Of a stretch of 64,000 bases of DNA, positions 1 through 8,256 are shown one piece after another. The first letter of the stretch is position 1. The number at the start of each line of letters is the position of its first letter. This DNA is from Bacteroidota bacterium (GTDB lineage Bacteria; Bacteroidota; Ignavibacteria; UBA10030; UBA8401): positions 186,001 to 250,000 of the forward strand of contig JAJYOK010000001.1 of the NCBI GenBank assembly GCA_021796215.1. The letters are read 5' to 3'. The notes below the pieces were generated by a model. It searched no databases, had not been told where the DNA came from, and was given only the letters and a program-made list of their open reading frames with translations. Both the position numbers and the translations under genes were made by a program.

Positions 1-317
1 CATTTACAACGGATCAGTTTAGAGTAACCAGCAGCTATCCTTACAACGGTGCAACGTCGGTATATCGCAATTCCAACATCAGTATCAGTTGTAACGCTCC
101 GTTAGACACGTCAACAATTCGGTCGGCTTTCAGTATCAGCCCAACTGTGGCGGGCACAGTTACTTACTCAGCTTCAAGTCATTATTTCTACTTCTACCCG
201 AGTGTTTCTTATACGGCGAATACGACATACACTTATACCGTTTCAACAGCGCTGAAATCCGCAAGCGGCGGTGCGCTTGCCTCTCCCTTCTCAGCGTCGT
301 TTACTACGGGGCAATAA
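1..317 (+). CDS. C-terminal end of a Big_5 (SbsA-type) Ig-like domain protein, partial
   Basis: The reading frame is open from base 3 to a TAA at 315-317, giving about 104 residues; it is not in the ORF track because its start lies outside the window. The translation has the layout of a bacterial Ig-like Big_5 domain: a proline/glycine turn followed by GATSVYRNSNISISC, then APLDTSTIRSAFSISP, TANTTYTYTVSTAL and a closing FSASFTTGQ. Such domains occur as spacers in secreted and surface proteins. No T9SS sorting domain follows, so the protein either ends here or relies on another export route. The role of the whole protein cannot be judged. Confidence 0.8.
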   Translation, partial: FTTDQFRVTSSYPYNGATSVYRNSNISISCNAPLDTSTIRSAFSISPTVAGTVTYSASSHYFYFYPSVSYTANTTYTYTVSTALKSASGGALASPFSASFTTGQ

Positions 318-640
318 GTGTAAACTTATATTTCTGACGGAAACGTTTACTGAATATTTCTCCTTTCCCCATAACCCCGTCATTTGGCGAAGCTATCCCC
401 TTGGGTTATGTCGGGGTTTATTATAGTATTCCGTTCCGGATTTTAGCCCTGACAAACCCGCATACCGAATTGCAAAAACCACCTATTGAACATTTCTCCC
501 TCCGCCGGTGTTATACTACTGCAACATCAAAATGGTTCTTTAATTTTTTTCTTTGTCATTTTCCCTTTTCCGTTTTTCATATACTTTGTGGTCTTCTGAT
601 CGCCGATATTCAAATTTTTTGAACTGCTGAACAAGTGTAA
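318..640. other. intergenic, no convincing gene
   Basis: The stretch between the Ig-like gene and the twin hairpins holds a 73-aa ORF (401-622) with no signal peptide, no ribosome binding site and no family resemblance; it is treated as chance. No terminator with a T tract was found close to the stop at 317. Confidence 0.5.
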
Positions 641-680
641 CGCGAGATTTCATCTCGCGCAGTCGAATTGGAAATTCGAC
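641..680. repeat. two adjacent perfect hairpins
   Basis: CGCGAGAT-ttc-ATCTCGCG (641-659) is followed directly by GTCGAATT-gga-AATTCGAC (662-680). Both have perfect 8-bp stems and 3-base loops. There is no T tract, so they are not typical intrinsic terminators. They sit 35 bases before the pirin start and could be REP-like DNA or part of its 5' untranslated region. Confidence 0.7.
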
Positions 681-714
681 GTACCAACTAAACACTCTTT
701 TCGAGGAGGAAAAA

Positions 715-1647
715 ATGTCCTTGCGTCCTGTTAAACGCATTATTCAAGCCCAGCCGACAATCGAAGGTGCAGGCGTCCGTTTGCACCGCGCGTTCGGCTT
801 CGGCACCACAAAAGATTTCGATCCCTTTCTCTTGCTCGACGATTTTCGGAACGAAAATCCTGAAGATTATCTTGCCGGATTTCCATGGCACCCACACCGC
901 GGAATTGAAACCATCACCTACGTGCTTGCCGGAGAGGTCGGTCACGGCGATAGTCTTGGCAACAAAGGGAAGTTGGGCGCGGGAGATGTTCAATGGATGA
1001 CGGCAGGAAGCGGCATTCTTCATCAGGAAATGCCGCGCGGCGATGCAAGGGGAAGAATGCACGGATTCCAGCTTTGGGCGAATCTTCCTTCTTCTCTGAA
1101 AATGACAACTCCCCGTTATCAGGATGTTCCGTCACGCGAAATTCCTGAAATCACCGATGACGACGGCACAATTGTCCGCGTTGTCTGCGGTACATTCTGG
1201 GGCAGGAGCGGTCCCGTGGATGGCATCGCCGCCGATCCCCGCTATCTCGATGTTTATGTTCCGCCGGGAAAACGCAAAACACTTCCGGTGGAAACCACGC
1301 GCCACGCCTTCGCTTATGTCTTCGAAGGCTCCGGCACATTCCGCGGTGCGTCTGCGCCGCAGGCTGTGAAGACCGATTATGTCGGCAATGAAAAGATGCT
1401 CTCCACCTCAGAGGTGGAGACCATCTTGAGTCTCGATGAAGCGCGCAACCGCTCGCTTGTGCTTTTCGATTCCGGCGAGGAAGTCACCGTGCAAGCAGGC
1501 AATACGGGCATCCGGTTCCTTCTCGTTTCCGGCCAGCCGCTTCAGGAACCGGTGGCTTGGCAGGGACCAATTGTGATGAATACCGACGAAGAAATTCGTC
1601 AGGCATACAACGAGCTTCACCAGGGGACATTCATCAAGCACGGATAA
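715..1647 (+). CDS. pirin family protein
   Basis: A 310-residue bicupin of the pirin family. The N-terminal cupin carries the family signature: FDPFLLLDDF near residue 40, PWHPHRGIETITYVLAGEVGHGDS with metal-ligand histidines around residues 60-80, and QWMTAGSGILHQE near residue 100. The C-terminal part, LDVYVPPGKRKTLPV onward, is the second cupin. Pirins bind iron(II); some are quercetin dioxygenases or redox-responsive regulators, and the substrate cannot be read from sequence. The start is fixed by a strong ribosome binding site, GAGGAGG, seven bases before the ATG. It appears to be a single-gene unit. Confidence 0.93.
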   Translation: MSLRPVKRIIQAQPTIEGAGVRLHRAFGFGTTKDFDPFLLLDDFRNENPEDYLAGFPWHPHRGIETITYVLAGEVGHGDSLGNKGKLGAGDVQWMTAGSGILHQEMPRGDARGRMHGFQLWANLPSSLKMTTPRYQDVPSREIPEITDDDGTIVRVVCGTFWGRSGPVDGIAADPRYLDVYVPPGKRKTLPVETTRHAFAYVFEGSGTFRGASAPQAVKTDYVGNEKMLSTSEVETILSLDEARNRSLVLFDSGEEVTVQAGNTGIRFLLVSGQPLQEPVAWQGPIVMNTDEEIRQAYNELHQGTFIKHG

Positions 1648-1654
1648 AATTTTC

Positions 1655-1799
1655 GGTAGTGACTCATTTTGGATGCCGCGTTATACGCGGCATGACGTAG
1701 ATAGAAGTACGTCATTCCCGAATGTGAGCACCTATGGCGCCATCATGTAAAGCGGGACTTCTGTCGGGAATCTAATAAAAGCATCTTAGAAGAGTTCAA
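1655..1799. repeat. 145-bp dispersed repeat, copy A
   Basis: This block matches 4069-4213 at the same length with about 10 mismatches by hand count (roughly 93% identity). It contains the inverted pair ATTCCCGA (1714-1721) / TCGGGAAT (1764-1771) and the perfect palindrome ATGGCGCCAT. It starts just after the pirin stop codon. No ORF of note lies inside it, so it looks like a non-coding REP- or MITE-like element. Confidence 0.85.
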
Positions 1800-1828
1800 A
1801 ACGCACCGCTGCCGGGCGTTATATTAGC

Positions 1829-1857
1829 TTGACAATTCCTTTCTCTTTTTGTAGCTT
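1829..1857 (+). promoter_or_regulatory. possible sigma70-type promoter upstream of the GLUG gene
   Basis: TTGACA at 1829-1834 is followed after 17 bases by TAGCTT (4 of 6 consensus positions). It would leave a 5' untranslated region of about 220 bases before 2086. The rest of 1800-2085 holds only a weak ORF (1944-2180) overlapping the real start. Promoter rules in this phylum are not well fixed, so this is tentative. Confidence 0.3.
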
Positions 1858-2085
1858 CTTTGAAATCCAGATACACTTCTTTACATGCCAAAAATACAGT
1901 TAGGTTGTATGAAACCCTTATTGTCTGCATAAGCAGGCAATAGTTGCAGGTTTGTTTGCAGCACTTCGGTCAGATGCGAATCGAAGAATCTGAAAAAGCA
2001 GATTCTTGTACTGAACGAAGCTCAGATGTCTTAACACGATTTTGCAAATTTTATAGGTTGAGTTCAACAATTAAAAGGAGCTCTT

Positions 2086-3777
2086 ATGACAAAAAACGCC
2101 TACAACGTTCTGGTAATCGTTTTGCTTGCTCTGTGCATTGTGACAAATGTGTTTTTGCCCAGAGCACAGGCACAAACTGAGACTGTCCCTACACGGAACG
2201 GAGATACACTTTACATTGCTAATCTTGACAACCTGGCATGGCTTCAGGATGCGAACAATGACACCGCATGGACCGACGCGAACGATTACTTCAAGCAGAC
2301 AGCAAACATAGATGCTTCGACGACATCGAGCTGGAATTCAAACGCTGGCTTTGGTCCCATCGGGACTTCGGAGATTTCTTTCCCTTTCAAAGGAATTTAC
2401 GATGGAGGAGGTTATTCAATATTGAGTCTATATGAAAACAATACAAGTACTTTAGGAGGAATGTTCGGTTACACCGCTTCGGCGACTTTAAAAAATATCG
2501 TGCTTGTTAGTGAAAGTATCACTGCGGATGGAAGCAACGCTTATGTTGGCGGTTTGCTCGCGTTCCCCGATGGCAATGGCGGGACCACCACCATTAATAA
2601 ATGCTCTACTTCCGGAACCATAACATCCAGCAGCGCATCAAACATTGGTGGTCTTGTTGGTATTAGCAGCTCAGGAACGACGATAGAAGACAGTTACAGC
2701 TCCGCAGATGTTATTTGCACCTCGGGTAGCACCCCCATTGGCGGGTTAGTAGGTGACAATAACGGCTTGGTAGAGAACTGCTACACCATAGGAGGCAACG
2801 TCGATGGCGGCAGTAATAATGATGTGGGAGGAGTAGTGGGTAGCAACAACAATGGGACTGTTAGGTACTGCTACAGCGCGAACACCCTCTCGGGCGGGAA
2901 CTCCAATTATACTGGTGGTTTCATCGGCAATAACTATCTCGGCTCTGTCAATAATAATTTCTGGGACACGGATTCTTCAGGATCAATTGGGTTCGGTGCA
3001 GGCTCCTACCCCCAGACTGGTGCGACAGGCGAGACAGCATCAAACATGACAACACAGTCAACATTTACGAACGCTGGGTGGAGCACAGCAACATGGTATA
3101 TGGATGTTGGTACCAACAATGGATATCCCTATCTCTCTTGGCAAAATTCCGGCGGGACACCGTTGCCAATCCAAATGACATCGTTTTCGGCGGTGCTTCT
3201 CAATAGTGACGATGCAGAGTTGAGCTGGTCAACAGCAACCGAAGTGCAGAATGCCGGATGGGAAGTAGAAAGAAAAATAGTAAATGGTTCATGGAAGATG
3301 GAAGGCGGCGCTAACCCTCAATCATCAATCAGCAATCGTCAATGGACAAAGGTCGGTTTTATTTCAGGTGCAGGCGCTAGCAACTCGCCGAAGAACTATT
3401 CCTTCACGGATATGAAGCTTGCTCCCGGACAATATGCCTATCGTCTGAAACAGATCAACAAAGACGGAACGTACAAGTATTCACAGGAAGCGGAAATTGC
3501 AGTTGAGGCGCCGCATGTATTTGCGTTAGAGCAGAATTACCCGAATCCGTTTAATCCCGCAACGAGAATTCAGTATTCAGTAGCCGGCACCCAGAAAGTA
3601 ATGTTGAAAGTGTACGATGTACTCGGAAGAGAAGTAGCAACATTAGTGAATGAACTACAATCTCCCGGAACGTACGAAGTGAATTTTGACGGAAGCAAAT
3701 TAGCAAGCGGCATCTATTACTATCGCCTGCAAAGCGGAAACAATGTCGCAGCGAAAAAAATGTTGATGATTAAATGA
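2086..3777 (+). CDS. T9SS-secreted GLUG-repeat surface protein
   Basis: A 563-residue exported protein. Residues 1-29 form a signal peptide ending ...RAQA. Residues about 120-290 hold GLUG-type beta-helix repeats, seen as repeated GGLVG / GGVVG / GGFIG turns each followed by a Cys-Tyr strand (ENCYTIG, RYCYSA). Around 350-460 is the LPIQMTSFSAVLLNSDDAELSWSTATE segment that often precedes the sorting signal in this group. The last 85 residues are a T9SS type A sorting domain (NYPNPFNPATRIQYS, YDVLGREVATLVNE, SGIYYYRL). GLUG repeats occur in bacterial adhesins and surface proteases; no catalytic motif is visible, so a surface or adhesive role is inferred. A ribosome binding site AAGGAG precedes the ATG. 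Both flanks carry the 145-bp repeat. Confidence 0.88.
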   Translation: MTKNAYNVLVIVLLALCIVTNVFLPRAQAQTETVPTRNGDTLYIANLDNLAWLQDANNDTAWTDANDYFKQTANIDASTTSSWNSNAGFGPIGTSEISFPFKGIYDGGGYSILSLYENNTSTLGGMFGYTASATLKNIVLVSESITADGSNAYVGGLLAFPDGNGGTTTINKCSTSGTITSSSASNIGGLVGISSSGTTIEDSYSSADVICTSGSTPIGGLVGDNNGLVENCYTIGGNVDGGSNNDVGGVVGSNNNGTVRYCYSANTLSGGNSNYTGGFIGNNYLGSVNNNFWDTDSSGSIGFGAGSYPQTGATGETASNMTTQSTFTNAGWSTATWYMDVGTNNGYPYLSWQNSGGTPLPIQMTSFSAVLLNSDDAELSWSTATEVQNAGWEVERKIVNGSWKMEGGANPQSSISNRQWTKVGFISGAGASNSPKNYSFTDMKLAPGQYAYRLKQINKDGTYKYSQEAEIAVEAPHVFALEQNYPNPFNPATRIQYSVAGTQKVMLKVYDVLGREVATLVNELQSPGTYEVNFDGSKLASGIYYYRLQSGNNVAAKKMLMIK

Positions 3778-3857
3778 TAGTGATCAAGTGACCGGAAATG
3801 ATGTTTTTTCGACGTTGAGCGAAAAATAGGTCGCGCACAGGAGTGTGATAAAAGTCT

Positions 3858-3906
3858 CGTCATTTCCACGTACCAAAGGAGCGCCTACGGGAAAGGTGGG
3901 GGAATC
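3858..3906. repeat. possible degenerate fragment of the 145-bp repeat core
   Basis: The order CGTCATT-C, GAGCGCCTA-GG, GGGAATC matches the core of the 145-bp repeat but with internal deletion and substitutions. It lies between the GLUG gene and repeat copy B. This is a by-eye similarity and could be chance. Confidence 0.3.
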
Positions 3907-4068
3907 CGTTTCTTTGCCCTTCTCGCTGGGAGTGTTCTTTGCGCGTAAGTCTGAAATAAAATGCAGTCGTCTGCATAATTTGTTTACGGCCTGAAAAATA
4001 CTACAAGTTCGGTAACAAGTTTCTGCGCAGCATTCTCTGTTGCGCGCTTCACTAATTCCGCCTCTGGC

Positions 4069-4213
4069 GGTAGTAACTCATTGTGGATGCCGCGTTATAC
4101 ACAGCATGAAGTAAATGGAAGTCCGTCATTCCCGAATGTGAGCGCCTATGGCGCCATCATGTAAAGCGGGACTTCTGTCTGGAATCTAATAAAAGCATCT
4201 TAGAAGAGTTCAA
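4069..4213. repeat. 145-bp dispersed repeat, copy B
   Basis: Same orientation and same length as copy A at 1655-1799, with about 10 substitutions and no indels. It keeps GAGCGCCTATGGCGCC and CTAATAAAAGCATCTTAGAAG exactly; in this copy one arm of the ATTCCCGA/TCGGGAAT pair has changed to TCTGGAAT. Together the two copies form direct repeats around the GLUG gene. Confidence 0.85.
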
Positions 4214-4251
4214 TTGGTGAGGAAGAAATCAAACTGTAACATTACCATCCG

Positions 4252-4362
4252 GTAGTGTCTCAGTTTAAAAATATTTCGGGTAGGACAGACATTTTTGCCT
4301 GTCTTTATTTGGCCAGACAAAAAATGTCTGACTTGCCGGTGAATGCCAAAGTGAGATACTAC
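4252..4362. mobile_element. MITE-like element with terminal inverted repeats
   Basis: The ends GTAGTGTCTCA (4252-4262) and TGAGATACTAC (4352-4362) are inverted repeats with one mismatch, extending to about 13 of 15 positions. Inside is a second imperfect inverted repeat made of GACAGACATTTTT and AAAAAATGTCTGAC around a GCCTGTC/GCCAGAC centre. The whole 111 bp could fold on itself. It has no coding capacity, as expected of a non-autonomous miniature transposable element, and lies 18 bases past the 3' end of hsdM. Confidence 0.6.
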
Positions 4363-4380
4363 AATTTAACCCTTAAGGAT

Positions 4381-5991
4381 TTATATGGGCGGCAACCCTA
4401 ATTCTTTAAGAAACTGATTATGCTTATCGGCAGCTTCTTTTGCTTTCTTTTCGATATCTGTGAGCTTTGCGTGTACCTCCATCAGGTCAACTATTTCTTC
4501 TGATGTTGCCGTGCTAACATAACGTGAAATATTCAAATTGAAATCGTTTTTCCCGATCTCATCCATCGTCACCTTGCGGGAATAACGGACTTCTTCTTTT
4601 CGGTGCTGATAGGTTTGCACTATTTTCTCAATGTGTTCCGGCAGCAAACGATTTTGACGTTTCCCTTTTTCAAAATGCTCGCTGGCATTAATAAACAGTA
4701 CGTCATCAAATTTTTTACATTTCTTCAATACCAAAATACATACTGGAATACCGGTGGAGAAAAAAAGGTTAGCCGGTAAGCCAATCACGGTATCAATATT
4801 TCCATCTGTTAAAAGTTTTTTTCGGATTTTCTCCTCTGCGCCTCCTCGAAACAATACGCCATGAGGCAAAATAATCGCCATCGTACCTTCTTTGCCTAGA
4901 AAATGAAACCCGTGCAACAGGAAAGCAAAGTCGGCCGCCGATTTAGGGGCAAGACCATAGCTTTTGAAGCGAAAATCCTTTCCCATTTCTTCACTTGAAT
5001 CCCAGCGATAGCTAAATGGAGGATTGGCGACAACCGCATCGAACTCCATCTTTTTAGCCGGGTTCATTTCGTTTAGTATATCCCAATCGTTTAGCAACGA
5101 ATCGCCATGATGTATTTCAAACTCCGTATCTTTTACGCCGTGCAATAGCATGTTCATGCGGGCAAGGTTGTACGTGGTAATGTTCTTCTCCTGTCCATAT
5201 ATCTTGCCGATACTTCCATCTGCGTCTTTTATTTTCTTACGCACATTCAGCAACAGCGAACCGGAACCGCAGGCATAATCTAATACCTTATTGAGTTTTT
5301 TCTTTTTCCCCAACGCAGGATCCTGACTGTCCAGCGTTACAATTTCGGAAAGGATGGAAGATATCTGCTGCGGCGTATAAAACTCCCCTGCTTTTTTGCC
5401 GGAACCAGCGGCAAATTGACCGATCAGATATTCGTACGCATCGCCTAATGTATCGCTGTCGGCAGAAAATTTGGCAATGCCTTCGGCTATTTTCTGTATG
5501 ATGGTGCAGAGTCGTTTATTCCGGTCGGTATAATTTTTCCCGAGTTTATCCGAATCGAGATTGATCTCAGAAAACAAACCTTGGAAGGTGCTGTCAAAGG
5601 ATTGGTTTTCGATATACTTAAAACCATTTTGAAGTGTATGCAGTAGTTCCCCGTTTTGCATACGTGCCATATCAGCAATATTGCTCCACAAGTGTTGTGG
5701 CTCTATTACATAATGCACTTTCCTACGCATCTGTTTTTCAAACTCACCAACATCTGCTGCATTAGCTTTATACCATAGTGATAACGGTGTACGTTTATCT
5801 TCTTTCGCCAAAGCAGGATAATCTTTACCCAATTCCTTTTTTGCTGCCGCTTCGTAGTTATCAGATAAATAACGGAGAAATAAGAATGACAGCATATAGT
5901 CACGAAAATCGTCTGCATTCATGGCGCCACGCAGATCGTCTGCTATTGCCCAAAGGGTTTTACCGAGTTGTTGTTGTTCTATTGCTGTCAT
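4381..5991 (-). CDS. hsdM: type I restriction-modification methyltransferase subunit HsdM
   Basis: A 536-residue N6-adenine DNA methyltransferase that works in a complex with HsdS. Residues 1-150 are the HsdM N-terminal helical domain (KTLWAIADDLRGAMNADDFRDY is typical). The methylase core follows: the AdoMet-binding motif LDYACGSGSLLLNV near residue 235 and the catalytic NPPF motif in AVVANPPFSYRW near residue 320. GEFYTPQQISSIL just before the core is also diagnostic. The length is normal for the family. It is the last gene of the hsdR-hsdS-ATPase-hsdM unit and starts four bases after the stop of the PrrC-like gene, so translation is probably coupled. Confidence 0.97.
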   Translation of the reverse strand: MTAIEQQQLGKTLWAIADDLRGAMNADDFRDYMLSFLFLRYLSDNYEAAAKKELGKDYPALAKEDKRTPLSLWYKANAADVGEFEKQMRRKVHYVIEPQHLWSNIADMARMQNGELLHTLQNGFKYIENQSFDSTFQGLFSEINLDSDKLGKNYTDRNKRLCTIIQKIAEGIAKFSADSDTLGDAYEYLIGQFAAGSGKKAGEFYTPQQISSILSEIVTLDSQDPALGKKKKLNKVLDYACGSGSLLLNVRKKIKDADGSIGKIYGQEKNITTYNLARMNMLLHGVKDTEFEIHHGDSLLNDWDILNEMNPAKKMEFDAVVANPPFSYRWDSSEEMGKDFRFKSYGLAPKSAADFAFLLHGFHFLGKEGTMAIILPHGVLFRGGAEEKIRKKLLTDGNIDTVIGLPANLFFSTGIPVCILVLKKCKKFDDVLFINASEHFEKGKRQNRLLPEHIEKIVQTYQHRKEEVRYSRKVTMDEIGKNDFNLNISRYVSTATSEEIVDLMEVHAKLTDIEKKAKEAADKHNQFLKELGLPPI

Positions 5992-5995
5992 AATT

Positions 5996-7069
5996 CTAAT
6001 GAAGTATAAATTTGTAAGTGTTTAAGATTTTTTGAAAAATATCTTTGAAAAGAGCTTCTTCTTGTGGTGACATTTCATTAAACTGCAAATGATAAGCATC
6101 CTTATGAGACAAACTATTAATTGTATTTCCTACTTCTTCAACATTTACAATGCCTATTTGTTCTAATGCGTATCCGATACCGCCCTTTCCTAAAAAGGAA
6201 TTAATATTTTCGAGTGTCTGTCTAAGCAAAACAAAATGATAAACATATAATTGGTTTCTAACTGCATCCTCTAAAGTTTGCAATAAATGAAGATGAAATA
6301 AAAAAACATCGTTGTTCGGGTTTTTGAGGGAAAAATCATTGTCGCGATTATTTAAGATAAATAGCTTAGTTATGTTTTTATATCTCCCACTTTTCTCACC
6401 TTTTTTTAATCTATCGGTCAAAATAGAAAACAAGCCGATATGATGAGTTGTAATTATTATACGCTTCTCGGTTTCATAGTTCTCTTCAATGAGGTCGAAA
6501 ATTGTATTGGCAGTTATAAATATATTATGATCATCCAAGCTTGAAACAGGGTCATCAATAAAATAATGAGCATCTTGTTCATCAGCCCAGCCATCTACTT
6601 CAAATAGGGCAAGGAAAAAGCACCAGACAAATATCCTTTCCTCACCCCTTGATATTTTTATTCGCTTTTTCTCCTCACCATTTTCCAGAAAAAATGAAAT
6701 TGATTCTATTCCGTCCTCAGGGTTTTCATATTCCTTAAATTCGAATTTATATTTCGGCTGGTATGGTTGGAGCTTTTCACTTACCCTTTCAGGATCGAGT
6801 ACAATTAAATTATGAAACTGATTCAAACTGCTGCGAATTACATTAAGCCGTAAGTTGGCATTGTCATTCTCTTCATCATTATCCCATTTAAAAAGGTCTT
6901 CACTGTAAGCATTGTAATAAACTCCTGAATGATCACCATTGTTATTTGCCTTTGTAAAATTTTTATATGCCACTGATAGCTGAGTTTTACCAATGGAATT
7001 GAAAGCATAAATAAGTATGATTTTCTCATCATTCTCATTTAATTTTTTAGCGATTTCTTCTAAGGTCAT
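5996..7069 (-). CDS. PrrC/RloC-like ABC ATPase with candidate anticodon-nuclease triad
   Basis: A 357-residue protein embedded in the type I RM operon. Motifs seen: Walker A AFNSIGKT (22-29); an ABC signature-like ISRGEER (139-145); Walker B and D-loop FIDDPVSSLDD (170-180); H-loop TTHH (207-210). The C-terminal domain contains R283-x3-E287 (LRQTLEN) and, 35 residues later, H322 in NSLSHKD. E. coli PrrC, a tRNA anticodon nuclease kept silent by its partner type I enzyme, has the triad Arg320-Glu324-His356 with near-identical spacing and is also about 400 residues long. Size, motif order and location therefore support a PrrC-like guard nuclease; RloC is excluded by the lack of a long coiled coil. 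The gene is visibly AT-richer than its neighbours. It overlaps hsdS by 4 bases and precedes hsdM by 4. Nuclease activity is inferred; the ATPase fold is well supported. Confidence 0.7.
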   Translation of the reverse strand: MTLEEIAKKLNENDEKIILIYAFNSIGKTQLSVAYKNFTKANNNGDHSGVYYNAYSEDLFKWDNDEENDNANLRLNVIRSSLNQFHNLIVLDPERVSEKLQPYQPKYKFEFKEYENPEDGIESISFFLENGEEKKRIKISRGEERIFVWCFFLALFEVDGWADEQDAHYFIDDPVSSLDDHNIFITANTIFDLIEENYETEKRIIITTHHIGLFSILTDRLKKGEKSGRYKNITKLFILNNRDNDFSLKNPNNDVFLFHLHLLQTLEDAVRNQLYVYHFVLLRQTLENINSFLGKGGIGYALEQIGIVNVEEVGNTINSLSHKDAYHLQFNEMSPQEEALFKDIFQKILNTYKFILH

Positions 7070-8256
7070 TTCTGATCCGTAATAATTGGAAACAACTGCT
7101 GCATCAAACCTTTTTTATGGATTTTGAGTACTTCTATTTTTTCTGTTTGTGCTGTAATAAGTGTGTCCAATGAAGAAAGGCACTCTGCAATCCTTTGTTG
7201 CTCCTTTGGGTCTTTAGGTAACAGCATTGGGAAATTCAAAACATCATCATTTCTAAGGTTCGTTTGTTTTACGCCATCATCAAAAGCAAGAAAATATGAA
7301 TTTCTATTCAAGATATAAAACAGCAAAAGACCATTTACATCAAAAGCTGTAATTTTACAAATACGTTGATTAACCGAGAATAAGTTATTAGTATCAACAA
7401 AAAAGCATTTAGCTATTGCTTTGCCATTTGGTACATCACTGAGAACCATCAAAATATCATCTTTCTCAGCCAAGCAAAAAGGTGTATTTGTATATTTTCT
7501 TACTTTACCATCGGATGAGATGAATTTTGAGTTTACAACGATATATTCGCCCTCTTCAACAATATCTTGTTCGTGTGCTTTGCCGTTTTCATAATTTGCT
7601 ACTTCACTTAATATCTTCTCTACCCACTCTTCAGCATCTTTAAACTCTGCAAAACGCAACTTAGGTACAATTTCCCCCTCAACAGGGAATAGCTGTTGCA
7701 TCAATCCTTTTTTATGGGCTTTGAGTGCTTCGAGTTTTTTGTTTTCTGCAGTAATAAAATCATCTAACGAGGAAAGGCAATCGGCAATTTTTTGTTGTTC
7801 TGGTGGTTTTGGTATAGCAGTTAAAGCTTTAGAATAATCTGAATAATAAATATGCGGTATTCCTGAACCCTTAATGTAGCTTGTCAGGTTTATTGTTTGA
7901 AGTAAATAGAACAAAAATTTCAATTCGTATGTTTTAGAATCTTGCGATTTCAAATAAGATAAAGTCCCTAGTATAGAAGACTCCTTTTTGTAAAGAAACA
8001 ATCTCCCAACACCAGAACCATCCTTGATTATTGCTATATAATCCTCGTCTTGTTCAAAGGATTCCGTATAACCTATTAATCCATCTGCACCGTATACGGG
8101 ATAACCATTATCTAATAGTTGCAATTTATTTTGTGCAAGAGACGAACTCTCAGACTTTATTGCAACGCCTAAACTATCAATCCCCCAGTAATCTTTATCT
8201 CGAAACTCGGGAAACCGCAACTTCGGTACTATATTTTTTCCTGTTTCTTTACTCAT
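7066..8256 (-). CDS. hsdS: type I restriction-modification specificity subunit HsdS
   Basis: A 396-residue specificity subunit with the expected two-fold layout. Each half opens with VPKLRF-EF, runs through a target recognition domain, and closes with a conserved helix (EQQKIADCLSSLDDFITAENKKLE near 155 and EQQRIAECLSSLDTLITAQTEKIE near 360) ending HKKGLMQQLFP. The recognition domains, about residues 20-140 and 215-340, are unrelated to each other, so the target should be bipartite. The start overlaps the hsdR stop by 8 bases and the stop overlaps the next gene by 4, indicating one transcript. The long spacer-helix repeats are also similar at DNA level (about 7094-7200 and 7690-7805), which can allow recombination. 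Confidence 0.96.
   Translation of the reverse strand: MSKETGKNIVPKLRFPEFRDKDYWGIDSLGVAIKSESSSLAQNKLQLLDNGYPVYGADGLIGYTESFEQDEDYIAIIKDGSGVGRLFLYKKESSILGTLSYLKSQDSKTYELKFLFYLLQTINLTSYIKGSGIPHIYYSDYSKALTAIPKPPEQQKIADCLSSLDDFITAENKKLEALKAHKKGLMQQLFPVEGEIVPKLRFAEFKDAEEWVEKILSEVANYENGKAHEQDIVEEGEYIVVNSKFISSDGKVRKYTNTPFCLAEKDDILMVLSDVPNGKAIAKCFFVDTNNLFSVNQRICKITAFDVNGLLLFYILNRNSYFLAFDDGVKQTNLRNDDVLNFPMLLPKDPKEQQRIAECLSSLDTLITAQTEKIEVLKIHKKGLMQQLFPIITDQK

Noticed and set aside
401-622. 73-aa ORF in the first intergenic region
   Set aside because: No ribosome site, no homology pattern, and overlap with a similar antisense ORF.
1944-2180. 78-aa ORF upstream of and overlapping the GLUG gene start
   Set aside because: It runs through the AAGGAG site and signal peptide of the real gene in another frame.
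1655-4213. Possible CRISPR array from repeated segments near the GLUG gene
   Set aside because: There are only two full copies, 145 bp long and 2.4 kb apart, with no spacers of regular size and no cas genes.
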